The notes under the pieces are model-generated. The model saw nothing but the letters and a program-made list of their open reading frames with translations. It did not search any database and had not been told where the DNA came from. Both the position numbers and the translations under genes were made by a program. A stretch of 64,000 nucleotides of DNA, from assembly GCF_047124445.1 (NCBI RefSeq), contig NZ_CP138921.1, forward strand, positions 1,860,001 to 1,924,000. Reading direction: 5' to 3'. This DNA is from Shimia sp047124445 (GTDB lineage Bacteria; Pseudomonadota; Alphaproteobacteria; Rhodobacterales; Rhodobacteraceae). Positions 52,764-60,398 of the stretch are shown here, in pieces (position 1 is the first letter of the stretch; each line of letters begins with the position of its first letter).

Positions 52764-53194
52764 TGCCTGATCTTTTGACACCCACCGCAGAGCTTTTGGA
52801 CGGCGAGACCGTGCAGCAAAGCTTTCAAGGCGAGCGTAGCAGTTACGTGCGCACCAACGCCTGGATCGCCGCCGGGGCCATGGCGGCCGGCATGGGCATC
52901 CTGTGGGCCGTGGGCAATCCCTATGTGTGGACCGGCGCGGTTGGGGGCTTGGCTGCCGTTGTGGTGCGCGCGGGCTACCTGATGTCTGATGAATTGGCCG
53001 TGCGCTGGGATTTGACCAACCAACGGCTGCTTGGCCCCGGCGGCCGCGCAATTTCGCTCTCCAACATTGCCGAGTTGAACAAACTGGGCAGTTTTGTGCA
53101 GGTGGTTACCAAGAACGGCGACAAGCATCTGATCAAATATCAGGCTGATCCACAGGCAAGCATGTCCGCGATTGAGCGCGTGAAAGGTGCATAA
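52763..53194 (+). CDS. Membrane protein with PH-like domain, first of a tandem pair
   Basis: A 143-residue protein. Two hydrophobic segments (AWIAAGAMAAGMGILWAVG; WTGAVGGLAAVVVRAGYL) precede a PH-like region (WDLTNQRLLGPGGRAISLSN then IAELNKLGSFVQVVTKNGDK). The LTNxRLL element is typical of bacterial PH domains (bPH2-like). The following gene has the same layout, so the pair is probably paralogous. It is coupled on both sides within the pyrB cluster. Confidence 0.75.
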   Translation: MPDLLTPTAELLDGETVQQSFQGERSSYVRTNAWIAAGAMAAGMGILWAVGNPYVWTGAVGGLAAVVVRAGYLMSDELAVRWDLTNQRLLGPGGRAISLSNIAELNKLGSFVQVVTKNGDKHLIKYQADPQASMSAIERVKGA

Positions 53195-53198
53195 CGTC

Positions 53199-53675
53199 AT
53201 GAACGACGATTTGTATGGCTACGAGTTGGAAGATGGGGAAAGCATCTCCTACGCCCATCCTCCAGGGCAGCTTGGAAATTATGGTGCTGTGAAACTACTT
53301 GCCTTCTACTTTGGCCTTGTTTTTCTTGTTTCGCTGGCCGCAATAAAATGGCCAGCCTTGGACGCCGTGTTTATGGCACCGCGAGCAGGCATTCCCGGGG
53401 TTATACTACTACTATTAGCTTTCACTTTGTCAGGGTTGAACTGGCGATGGCTGAAGCGATCAGAGTTAACCCCCAAGATGCGCCCAATTGTCCTAACAAA
53501 TAAACGCCTTCTACTGCCAAACGGGAATGATATGGCGTTGACTTCGATGATATCTGTGCGTGTCAATTTTTCTGGCTTGCGTATAGAAGGTGACAAGCTT
53601 GCGAATGGATTGACACTCATTGGCCTGTCAAACGTTCAGAACCTCAAAACCGCCATTGAAAGACAACTAACATGA
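53199..53675 (+). CDS. Membrane protein with PH-like domain, second of a tandem pair
   Basis: A 158-residue protein from ATG 53199 (AAAGG 11 bases upstream; GTG 53187 overlaps the previous gene and is an alternative). Two transmembrane segments (KLLAFYFGLVFLVSLAAIKW; GIPGVILLLLAFTLSGLNW) lead into PIVLTNKRLLLPNGNDMALT, the same LTNxRLLxPxG element as the upstream protein. Its codons are clearly more AT-rich than its neighbours (for example around 53400-53420), so it may be fast-evolving or recently transferred. It overlaps the pyrC-like start (ATGA). Confidence 0.72.
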   Translation: MNDDLYGYELEDGESISYAHPPGQLGNYGAVKLLAFYFGLVFLVSLAAIKWPALDAVFMAPRAGIPGVILLLLAFTLSGLNWRWLKRSELTPKMRPIVLTNKRLLLPNGNDMALTSMISVRVNFSGLRIEGDKLANGLTLIGLSNVQNLKTAIERQLT

Positions 53676-54946
53676 GCACGCTCTTCACAAACGCCCGTTT
53701 GATTGATCCGGCCAAGGACAGCGACGCCCTTGGGTGGGTGTTGGTGGCCGATGGCGTCATTGCAGAGGTGGGCTATGACGCCGCGCCACAGGCAGACGAG
53801 GTGGTCGATTGCGGTGGCAAATCTCTGGCGCCTGGGATTGTCGATATTGGGGTGAAGGTCTGTGAGCCAGGTGAACGCCATAAGGAAAGCTACAAAACCG
53901 CAGGCGCGGCGGCGGCGGCCGGTGGGGTCACCACCATGGTCACGCGCCCCGATACGCTCCCGGCGATCGATACGCCGGAGGTGCTGGAGTTTGTCGAGCG
54001 CCGCGCCAATGAGGCCGCACCGGTGAACGTTCTGCCGATGGCGGCGCTGACCAAAGGGCGTGAGGGCCGCGAGATGACCGAGATCGGCTTCTTGCTGGAT
54101 GCCGGTGCGGTGGCTTTTACCGACTGTGACAATGTGGTCACCGATCCCAAGGTGCTGTCTCGTGCGTTGAGCTATGCGCGATCCTGTGGTGCGTTGGTGA
54201 TTGCGCACCCTCAGGAGCCGGGCCTGTCCAAAGGCGCGGCGGCCACGGCGGGCAAGTTTGCCGCTCTGCGCGGCCTGCCTGCAGTGTCGCCAATGGCGGA
54301 GCGTATGGGGCTGGATCGTGACATGGCGCTGGTGGAGATGACCGGCGCAAAATATCACGCCGATCAGATCACCGCCGAACGTGCGCTGCCAGCGCTAGAA
54401 CGCGCCAAGAAAAACGGGTTGGACGTAACGGCGGGCACCTCGATCCACCACCTGACGCTGAATGAGTTGGACGTGGCGGATTACCGGACGTTTTTTAAAA
54501 TCAAGCCGCCGCTGCGGGCGGAAGAAGATCGCTTGGCGCTGATTGAAGCCGTGAAATCCGGGTTGATTGACACAATTTCCTCGATGCATACGCCGCAGGA
54601 CGAAGAGAGCAAGCGGTTGCCGTTTGAGGAAGCTGCCTCCGGTGCGGTCGGGCTGGAAACCCTGCTGCCTGCGGCGCTGCGGCTGTATCACAACGGCGAC
54701 CTGACCCTGCCGGAGCTGTTCCGCGCAATGGCGCTGAACCCGGCCAAACGTCTGGGGCTTGAGAGCGGCCGGTTGGAAGCGGGTGCGCCCGCGGATCTGG
54801 TGCTGTTTGATGCGGATGCGCCGTTTGTGCTGGACCGGTTCAAGCTGAAATCCAAATCCAAAAACACGCCGTTTGACGGCGCCCGCCTGCAGGGTAAGGT
54901 GCTGGCAACCTACGTGGCCGGTGCGGCCGTTTACCGGAGAGATTGA
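53672..54946 (+). CDS. pyrC: Dihydroorotase-like protein (PyrC family) without the metal ligands
   Basis: A 424-residue amidohydrolase-fold protein. Active class I dihydroorotases have DxHVHxREPG; here residues 58-67 read DIGVKVCEPG, so both histidines are absent (G60, K62). The catalytic aspartate of TDHAPH is Met305 in SSMHTPQ. The fold motifs LAPGIVDIG, VTTMVTRPDT and HHLTLNELD remain. In pseudomonads an inactive PyrC' assembles with PyrB; I infer that structural role here. A catalytic PyrC should then exist elsewhere. plsY overlaps its stop. Confidence 0.9.
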   Translation: MSTLFTNARLIDPAKDSDALGWVLVADGVIAEVGYDAAPQADEVVDCGGKSLAPGIVDIGVKVCEPGERHKESYKTAGAAAAAGGVTTMVTRPDTLPAIDTPEVLEFVERRANEAAPVNVLPMAALTKGREGREMTEIGFLLDAGAVAFTDCDNVVTDPKVLSRALSYARSCGALVIAHPQEPGLSKGAAATAGKFAALRGLPAVSPMAERMGLDRDMALVEMTGAKYHADQITAERALPALERAKKNGLDVTAGTSIHHLTLNELDVADYRTFFKIKPPLRAEEDRLALIEAVKSGLIDTISSMHTPQDEESKRLPFEEAASGAVGLETLLPAALRLYHNGDLTLPELFRAMALNPAKRLGLESGRLEAGAPADLVLFDADAPFVLDRFKLKSKSKNTPFDGARLQGKVLATYVAGAAVYRRD

Positions 54947-55557
54947 TGCCCGTCTTGGAAACTGCGTTGCCTGCCCTGCTGCTCTGGGCGGTTGTTGGCT
55001 ATGTGCTGGGGTCGATCCCGTTTGGCATGGTTTTGTCGAAGGTCATGGGGCTGGGCAATCTGCGCGAAATTGGCTCTGGCAACATTGGTGCCACTAACGT
55101 GCTGCGCACCGGCAGCAAGAAAGCGGCGGCGCTGACCCTGATCCTGGATGGCGGCAAAGGCGCGGTGGCCGTGCTGATCGCGCGGGCCATGGCTGGCGAA
55201 GATGCGGCGCAGGTGGCTGGCTTGATGGCCTTCCTGGGCCACTGCTATCCGGTGTGGTTGAAATTCAAAGGCGGCAAAGGGGTTGCGACCTTTTTGGGCC
55301 TGATGCTGGCCCTGGCGTGGCCGGTGGGTATTGCCTGCTGCTTGACTTGGCTGGCGACAGCCGCGGTCAGCCGGATTTCATCGCTTTCCGCTTTGGTAGC
55401 GGCGACCTCCAGCGCGGTCTGGATGCTGGTTCTGGGCTACGGCAGCGCGGTTGTTCTCGCGATCCTGCTAGCGGTGATTGTCTTTGCCCGCCATCATGAG
55501 AACATCGCCCGTCTGCGGACTGGCACCGAGCCGAAGATCGGTGCCAAAAAGAGCTAA
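54946..55557 (+). CDS. plsY: Glycerol-3-phosphate acyltransferase PlsY
   Basis: This membrane enzyme acylates glycerol-3-phosphate from acyl-phosphate, the first step of phospholipid synthesis. The 203 residues show the three PlsY motifs: LGSIPFGMVLSKVMGLGNLR, GSGNIGATNVLRT, and GHCYPVWLKFKGGKGVAT. It starts at ATG 54946, overlapping the pyrC-like stop (TGATG), with GGAGA upstream. It ends five bases before the convergent DUF3833 gene. Confidence 0.95.
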   Translation: MPVLETALPALLLWAVVGYVLGSIPFGMVLSKVMGLGNLREIGSGNIGATNVLRTGSKKAAALTLILDGGKGAVAVLIARAMAGEDAAQVAGLMAFLGHCYPVWLKFKGGKGVATFLGLMLALAWPVGIACCLTWLATAAVSRISSLSALVAATSSAVWMLVLGYGSAVVLAILLAVIVFARHHENIARLRTGTEPKIGAKKS

Positions 55558-55562
55558 GCGCG

Positions 55563-56108
55563 TTACTGCGGTCGCATGGTGGCGACCAGTTCCGCCACCT
55601 TCAGCCCAAATTTGCGCATCTCGGAGCGGTTCATGATCACACCACTTTCGGTCAGATAAAGCCAATCGGTGACGTTGAGTTTGTGCCCGCCGGAGTCCTC
55701 CGGCAGCACAATGGTGTAATCCATGCGGATCGTTGCGCCAGACACCTCACCGGTCGCCTCGCCGACAATGTCATCTGCTGTGGCCGTAAAGCGGTTGTCA
55801 TTGCCCATGGTCAGGAACCATTTGCGGTTCTGTTGTTTGCCATTGGAGTAGGTAAACGCCTCGCTCAGCGTGCCTTTGTTGCCTTCCCATTGTCCAACCA
55901 TCTTGGCGACAAAGCTGTTGGTCACACGCCCATTGGGGCCATAGATCAAACCTTCTGACAAGATCTCTCCGTTGAGATGATCCCGCAGGGAGATGGCCGG
56001 GCCGAGACCTGCATAGTCGGAAGCCGTTTGGGCGCGGAAGCTGAACAACCGCGATTTCATATAAACCAACGCGAGGGTCATCATCAGGAAAAGGGTGAAC
56101 AGTTTCAT
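55563..56108 (-). CDS. DUF3833 family lipid-associated protein
   Basis: A 181-residue protein. An N-terminal hydrophobic segment (LFTLFLMMTLALVYMKSRLF) precedes a lipocalin-like region with HLNGEILSEGLIYGPNGRVT, GNKGTLSEAFTYSNGKQQNR, and RMDYTIVLPEDSGGHKLNVT, the DUF3833 pattern. The start is ATG 56108, overlapping the transporter stop. It is last in the minus-strand FAD protein-transporter-DUF3833 unit. A related set is RpoE-controlled in Rhodobacter sphaeroides (RSP_1087-RSP_1091, from memory). A role in membrane-lipid handling is inferred. Confidence 0.85.
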   Translation of the reverse strand: MKLFTLFLMMTLALVYMKSRLFSFRAQTASDYAGLGPAISLRDHLNGEILSEGLIYGPNGRVTNSFVAKMVGQWEGNKGTLSEAFTYSNGKQQNRKWFLTMGNDNRFTATADDIVGEATGEVSGATIRMDYTIVLPEDSGGHKLNVTDWLYLTESGVIMNRSEMRKFGLKVAELVATMRPQ

Positions 56109-57352
56109 GCCACTGCCTCCTTGGTGGGCAAAGTCAGCACAAGGGCCAACGCAAAAAGTTTCAACACACAGGGCACCACGGCGTAGGCAATGGTCAGCAT
56201 TGTCAGCGCTTCTGGCGCGTTGCTCTGGCCCGGCTGGAACCCGGCGGCCTGCAGTAGCGGCAATACAAAGAACGCCGCCAGAGCAAGGGCCAGTTTTCCA
56301 GCAAAGGACCAAACGCCAAAGGCCAACGCTGCGTTGAGCCCTGCATTTGTGAGGGATACGGAGAAGAGCGCCGGAAGGATCACCATATCCGCGCCCAAAG
56401 CTGCGCCGGACGCCAAACAGATCACCGCAAAACCCGCCATTTGGCCGGGGGCCAGAAAGGCCGCGCCGACAAAGCTGCCGATGGCCAACGGCATGGCAAT
56501 CAGGAGCGCTTGGCGCCCGCCCACTCGATTGGCCAGCCGTGTCCAGAGCGGCACGCTGAGACCCGCCGAAAGGAAAAACAACACCAGAAGCGGGCCGGCT
56601 TGGCCTGCGAGCATCAGGCGGTCCTCGACAAAAAACAGGAAGAGCGTGGAGGTGATGGCGACAGGCAAGCTATTCACCAGCGCCAACAGCAAGAGCTTGA
56701 GCGCGCCAGCTTGTGCCAGGCCTTGCAACGAGGGTTTGTCGCCTTTGATCACCGGGCGTTGCCAGATCGGATAGCTAATCACCGCAGCAATCACGGCCAC
56801 GCCGCCCAGCGCCCAGCCAAAGGCGCCGTAGCCTTCACCTGCGGCGCCCAAGCTAACCAGAAGCGCTGGTAACATGGCTGCCAGGATCACGCCGGTGAGC
56901 ATCCCCCCTTCGCGCCAGGCCGCCAACCGCATCAGATCCGGCGCGGTGGGCGTTTTGGCCAAAGTGGCGCTGCGCGCATAGAGCAGGATCATGCCAAGGC
57001 TGTAGGCGGAAAACAGCAAAATGAGCACGAGGGTGAGGCGCAGCATACCGCCCTGCCCTGTGATCGAAAACAACAGAGGGAAACCAAGTGCCAATCCGGC
57101 GGCTGCGCTCAAAGCAAAGAGATTTTGCGCCTTGGGGAAGCGGTCAATGGTCCAGCCGATCAAAGGATCTTGCACCAAATCGATCACCCGCAACGCCAGC
57201 AACAAGCTGCCCAGCGCCGCCAAGCCAATGCCCAGCTCAACGGAGGCAAAGCGCGGCAAATGGATATAGAGCGGGATGCCCGCCGCGGCGAGCATCAGGG
57301 CATAGAGGCTCACCCGCGGGTAGCCATACTTATGAGGTTTCGAGGAATACAA
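56105..57352 (-). CDS. MFS transporter of the GPH/MelB-like type
   Basis: An inner-membrane transporter with about 12 hydrophobic segments. Its opening (IPLYIHLPRFASVELGIGLA, then LLALRVIDLVQDPLIGWTID) is typical of glycoside-pentoside-hexuronide cation symporters. I place the start at TTG 57352, two bases after the FAD gene's stop with AGG upstream, giving about 415 residues. GTG 57376 would overlap that gene and has an unsuitable SD spacing. Its position in a lipid-modification cluster suggests lipid or lipid-precursor movement rather than sugar import. Confidence 0.85.
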   Translation of the reverse strand: MYSSKPHKYGYPRVSLYALMLAAAGIPLYIHLPRFASVELGIGLAALGSLLLALRVIDLVQDPLIGWTIDRFPKAQNLFALSAAAGLALGFPLLFSITGQGGMLRLTLVLILLFSAYSLGMILLYARSATLAKTPTAPDLMRLAAWREGGMLTGVILAAMLPALLVSLGAAGEGYGAFGWALGGVAVIAAVISYPIWQRPVIKGDKPSLQGLAQAGALKLLLLALVNSLPVAITSTLFLFFVEDRLMLAGQAGPLLVLFFLSAGLSVPLWTRLANRVGGRQALLIAMPLAIGSFVGAAFLAPGQMAGFAVICLASGAALGADMVILPALFSVSLTNAGLNAALAFGVWSFAGKLALALAAFFVLPLLQAAGFQPGQSNAPEALTMLTIAYAVVPCVLKLFALALVLTLPTKEAVA

Positions 57353-57354
57353 GG

Positions 57355-58707
57355 TCAGCCTGCGTCGCGCAACCACGCTCCGTTTGCGGCGTCACCGGTC
57401 TGCGTCAGATCCGCTGGGGCCGCAACTTGCTGCGCGCCGATCAGGTCCACAACCGCCATGGCGCTGGCTATGCCATCCTCGTGGAAGCCGTGACGGTTAT
57501 ACGCCCCCGCAAACCAGGTGCGGTTAAGGCCCTGCATATCGGCGATGTCCTTCTGGGCCTTGATCGCGGCCTTATCAAACACCGGATGCGCAAAAGTGAC
57601 ATCGTCGTAGACCAGCTCTGCCGGGATTTCAGACGTCGGGTTCAATGTGACAAACAGCGGATCGCTCTCGTCGATGTTTTGAAGCCGGTTCATCCAATAG
57701 CTCAGGCCAATCGCGCCGTTTTGGGATCGGTAGGACCAACTGGACCAGCAATCTCGTGCCTTGGGCATCACGCTATCGTCGCGGTGCAAGACCGCGCGGT
57801 TGGGCTGATAGCGGATCGCGGACAGTGCGGCGCGCTCTGCCTTGGTAGCCTCATCCCCCAAGATCGCCAAGGTCTGGTCCGAATGGCACGCAAAGATGAT
57901 GTCATCAAATTCTTGCGCCTCTGCGCCTTTGACAGCCACCTGCACACCGGGTGTTCCGCGCCCGTCAAGCAAGCCGCGTGTCACGCTGATGACCGGTGCA
58001 TTGGTTTGGATCGTCACGCCCCGGCGGATCATCGCGGCCTCAAGGCGGCGGACGTATTCAATGCTGCCACCATCCACGGTCCACCACTGGTGAGGTGTGC
58101 TTCCCGCCAGCAATGCATGGTTTTTGAAAAACTGTACCAGAGACTTAGCCGGGAATTGGTCAATGTCGGCAATGGGCGTGGACCAGATCGCACCACACAT
58201 CGGCATCATGTAGTTGTCGCGGAACCACGTGCCGAGTTTGAGCTGATCTACCAGCTCACCAATGGTGATGTCATCGGTGTCCGCCGCTGTCTCGGCATAT
58301 TTGCCAAACTTCAGAATGTCGCGGATCATGCCGTAGAACTTGGGACGCAGCAGATTGCGTTTCTGCGCGGTGATGGCTTTGAGGTTGTTGAGGCCGTATT
58401 CCAGCCAGCCGTCGTTGATCGAGGCGCCAAAGCTCATCTCGCTTTTGGCCACCGGCACGTCGAGCTCTTCAAACAGACGGGTCAGATGTGGATACGTGGC
58501 ATAGTTGAAGACAATAAAACCGGTATCGACAGGCTGATCCCCGTTCTTGCCCGCAATCACCGTGCGCGCGTGCCCCCCCAGACGTGGCGCAGCTTCGATC
58601 AGGGTGACATCATGCTGTTCAGACAGATAGTATGCTGCCGACATGCCGGAAATCCCGGCACCAACGATGGCGATCTTGCGGCGGCTGCCGATGCTCTGAT
58701 CAAACAT
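57355..58707 (-). CDS. FAD-dependent amine-oxidase-fold protein (UfaD-like fatty acid desaturase candidate)
   Basis: A 450-residue flavoprotein. It has the FAD motif KIAIVGAGISGMSAAYYLSE, the amine-oxidase element LIEAAPRLGGHARTV, GFIVFNYATYPHLTRLFEEL, and a C-terminal FAD contact in TWFAGAYNRHGFHEDGIASA. Homologues lie beside DUF1365 genes and are controlled by RpoE in R. sphaeroides, where UfaD and UfaO build furan fatty acids on phospholipid acyl chains. I think this one corresponds to UfaD, but I cannot verify it here. A candidate RpoE promoter lies 31-60 bases upstream. Confidence 0.85.
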   Translation of the reverse strand: MFDQSIGSRRKIAIVGAGISGMSAAYYLSEQHDVTLIEAAPRLGGHARTVIAGKNGDQPVDTGFIVFNYATYPHLTRLFEELDVPVAKSEMSFGASINDGWLEYGLNNLKAITAQKRNLLRPKFYGMIRDILKFGKYAETAADTDDITIGELVDQLKLGTWFRDNYMMPMCGAIWSTPIADIDQFPAKSLVQFFKNHALLAGSTPHQWWTVDGGSIEYVRRLEAAMIRRGVTIQTNAPVISVTRGLLDGRGTPGVQVAVKGAEAQEFDDIIFACHSDQTLAILGDEATKAERAALSAIRYQPNRAVLHRDDSVMPKARDCWSSWSYRSQNGAIGLSYWMNRLQNIDESDPLFVTLNPTSEIPAELVYDDVTFAHPVFDKAAIKAQKDIADMQGLNRTWFAGAYNRHGFHEDGIASAMAVVDLIGAQQVAAPADLTQTGDAANGAWLRDAG

Positions 58708-58737
58708 GGTGGTCCTCTTTTTCTGATCGTTTGAAAG

Positions 58738-58767
58738 GGGATACGGCGCACCAAATTGATTGGTTCA
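58738..58767 (-). promoter_or_regulatory. Candidate RpoE promoter for the FAD-protein operon
   Basis: On the minus strand TGAACC (58767-58762), an 18-base spacer and TATCCC (58743-58738). Transcription would start near 58731, giving a 24-base leader with AGAGG before the ATG at 58707. The -35 lies in GAGTGAACCAA, which is repeated in inverted orientation at 58801-58811. Confidence 0.6.
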
Positions 58768-58803
58768 CTCTTTCAAAAAACCCTATGTGTTGGAGAACTG
58801 GAG

Positions 58804-58833
58804 TGAACCAAACCGGTTTGCCGGGCGTACAAT
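58804..58833 (+). promoter_or_regulatory. Candidate RpoE promoter for the DUF1365-SDR operon
   Basis: TGAACC (58804-58809), an 18-base spacer and TACAAT (58828-58833). The start codon ATG 58838 lies only five bases after the -10, so a transcript from here would be leaderless or nearly so. Spacer length and -35 match the minus-strand site 37 bases away and the rpoE upstream site. Confidence 0.55.
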
Positions 58834-58837
58834 CCAT

Positions 58838-59617
58838 ATGACTTTGGACCACATTCAAGCACAAACGATGCATGCCCGCCGTGGCAACCTGAAAAACGCC
58901 TTTAAGTACGGTGTGGACTTTGTTGTTGTCGATCTCGATGCCCCCGGCAAACTGCCCGCTGTGCTCTCGCGCAACGGGTTTAATCTCTGGTCGTTGTGGG
59001 ATCACCGCCACGGTGGCGCACGTGATCATGGCAGCGGTGTGGACTGGTTTCGGGGCGTGTTGCTCGAGCGAGGGTTTCCCGTTGAAGACGCGCAGCTCTT
59101 GCTGCTCACCCAACCCAGTTTCCTTTGGTTCCACTTCAATCCGGTGAGTTTCTGGGTGGCGGTGATTGACGATCAGCCCTGCGCCTTTGTCGCAGAGGTC
59201 AACAACACCTTCGGTGACCGCCATTGCTACTTCTGCGCTCACCTGGATTTCCGCCCGATTGCGCCTTCTGATCGGCTGACTGCGGAAAAACTGATGCATG
59301 TCTCCCCGTTTCAAAAGGTTGAGGGGCACTACCGCTTCAACTTTGCATTTACACCGGAATTGGTCCGCATCCGGATTGCCTATGAAAATGGTGATCAGGG
59401 TGTGATTGCCACTTTGGCTGGGCCACGAAAACCAGCTCGCAGTCGCAGCCTGCTTTGGGCCGCGCTGCGGCGCCCGCTTGGCGCCGCCCGTGTGGTGGCT
59501 TTGATCCATTGGCAAGCGGCCATCCTGTGGGCCAAGAAAGCGCCGTTCCTCAAAAAGCAACCGGCGCCGAACACCCTGTTGTCTGAGAACAACCCAACCG
59601 TGGCGCCGGGCGAATGA
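58838..59617 (+). CDS. DUF1365 family protein (UfaO-like candidate)
   Basis: A 259-residue protein from ATG 58838, with ATG 58868 as an alternative; an open frame back to 58760 is not supported. DUF1365 features are QTMHARRGNLKNAFKYGVDF, VVVDLDAPGKLP, LLTQPSFLWFHFNPVSFW (the conserved FNPVSF), VAEVNNTFGDRH and HVSPFQKVEGHYRF. DUF1365 proteins accompany the FAD protein in this cluster, and one of the pair is thought to insert oxygen into methylated diene acyl chains (UfaO). The SDR gene overlaps its stop (ATGA). Confidence 0.88.
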   Translation: MTLDHIQAQTMHARRGNLKNAFKYGVDFVVVDLDAPGKLPAVLSRNGFNLWSLWDHRHGGARDHGSGVDWFRGVLLERGFPVEDAQLLLLTQPSFLWFHFNPVSFWVAVIDDQPCAFVAEVNNTFGDRHCYFCAHLDFRPIAPSDRLTAEKLMHVSPFQKVEGHYRFNFAFTPELVRIRIAYENGDQGVIATLAGPRKPARSRSLLWAALRRPLGAARVVALIHWQAAILWAKKAPFLKKQPAPNTLLSENNPTVAPGE

Positions 59618-60339
59618 TTGAGTTTGCGGGCAAAACCTATTGGCTGATCGGGGCAAGCGAAGGGCTGGGGCGCGCGATTGCGGAACAACTCAGCGAAGAA
59701 GGTGCGCAGGTGATCCTGTCCGCCCGTAATGGCGAGCGGCTGGCCAGCTTGTGTTCCGCTCTGCCTGGCACCCGCGTGTTGATCCTAGATGTGACCGACA
59801 CCGACGCAGTCCGGGCTGCCGCAAAATCTGTCGGACGGATCGACGGCGTGATTTACAATGCCGGCGCTTATGACCCTATGCCTGCCACGGAATGGGACAG
59901 CCACTCGGCGCTGCAGATGGCGGATGTGAACTTTATGGGCGCGATGCGGGTGTTGGGAGAAGTCACGCCAAAGTTTGTCGCGCAAGGCCATGGCGACATC
60001 ACCTTGATTGGTTCGCTGGCGGGCTATCGCGGCTTGCCAAAGGCCATTGGATATGGCGCCAGCAAAGCCGCTTTGGTGAGCCTAGCGGAAACCATGCGCC
60101 ATGACCTGAAAGACACCGGCGTGACGGTGCGGCTAATCAACCCCGGCTTCATCAAGACCCGCCTGACCGAGAAAAACAGCTTTGCGATGCCAATGTTGAT
60201 GCAAGCAGAGAACGCCGCAGCCCGGGTGGTTCAGGCCATGCGCACCGAAAGGTTTCGCACCGATTTCCCGCGCCCGTTTTCCTGGGTGATGAAGAGCTTG
60301 CAATACCTGCCAGACCTGCTGATCTATCGCGGTAAGTGA
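59614..60339 (+). CDS. Short-chain dehydrogenase/reductase
   Basis: A 241-residue SDR with cofactor motif WLIGASEGLGRAIAEQLSEE, YNAGAY, the catalytic serine in LIGSLAGYRG, YGASK, and INPGFIKTRL. The substrate is unknown; the context (DUF1365, coupled by ATGA) points to a lipid or fatty-acid-derived alcohol or ketone. The C-terminus (FRTDFPRPFSWVMKSLQYLP) is hydrophobic and may touch the membrane. Confidence 0.9.
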   Translation: MIEFAGKTYWLIGASEGLGRAIAEQLSEEGAQVILSARNGERLASLCSALPGTRVLILDVTDTDAVRAAAKSVGRIDGVIYNAGAYDPMPATEWDSHSALQMADVNFMGAMRVLGEVTPKFVAQGHGDITLIGSLAGYRGLPKAIGYGASKAALVSLAETMRHDLKDTGVTVRLINPGFIKTRLTEKNSFAMPMLMQAENAAARVVQAMRTERFRTDFPRPFSWVMKSLQYLPDLLIYRGK

Positions 60340-60353
60340 TTTCTGGAAAGCAC

Positions 60354-60384
60354 AAAAAAGCCGCCTCAATCGGGCGGCTTTTTG
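60354..60384. terminator. Bidirectional intrinsic terminator between the SDR gene and chrR
   Basis: AGCCGCC (60359-60365) pairs with GGCGGCT (60373-60379), flanked by A (60354-60358) and T (60380-60383) runs, so it works for the SDR gene on plus and chrR on minus. Confidence 0.92.
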
Positions 60385-60398
60385 TTTGATTGTGTTGC

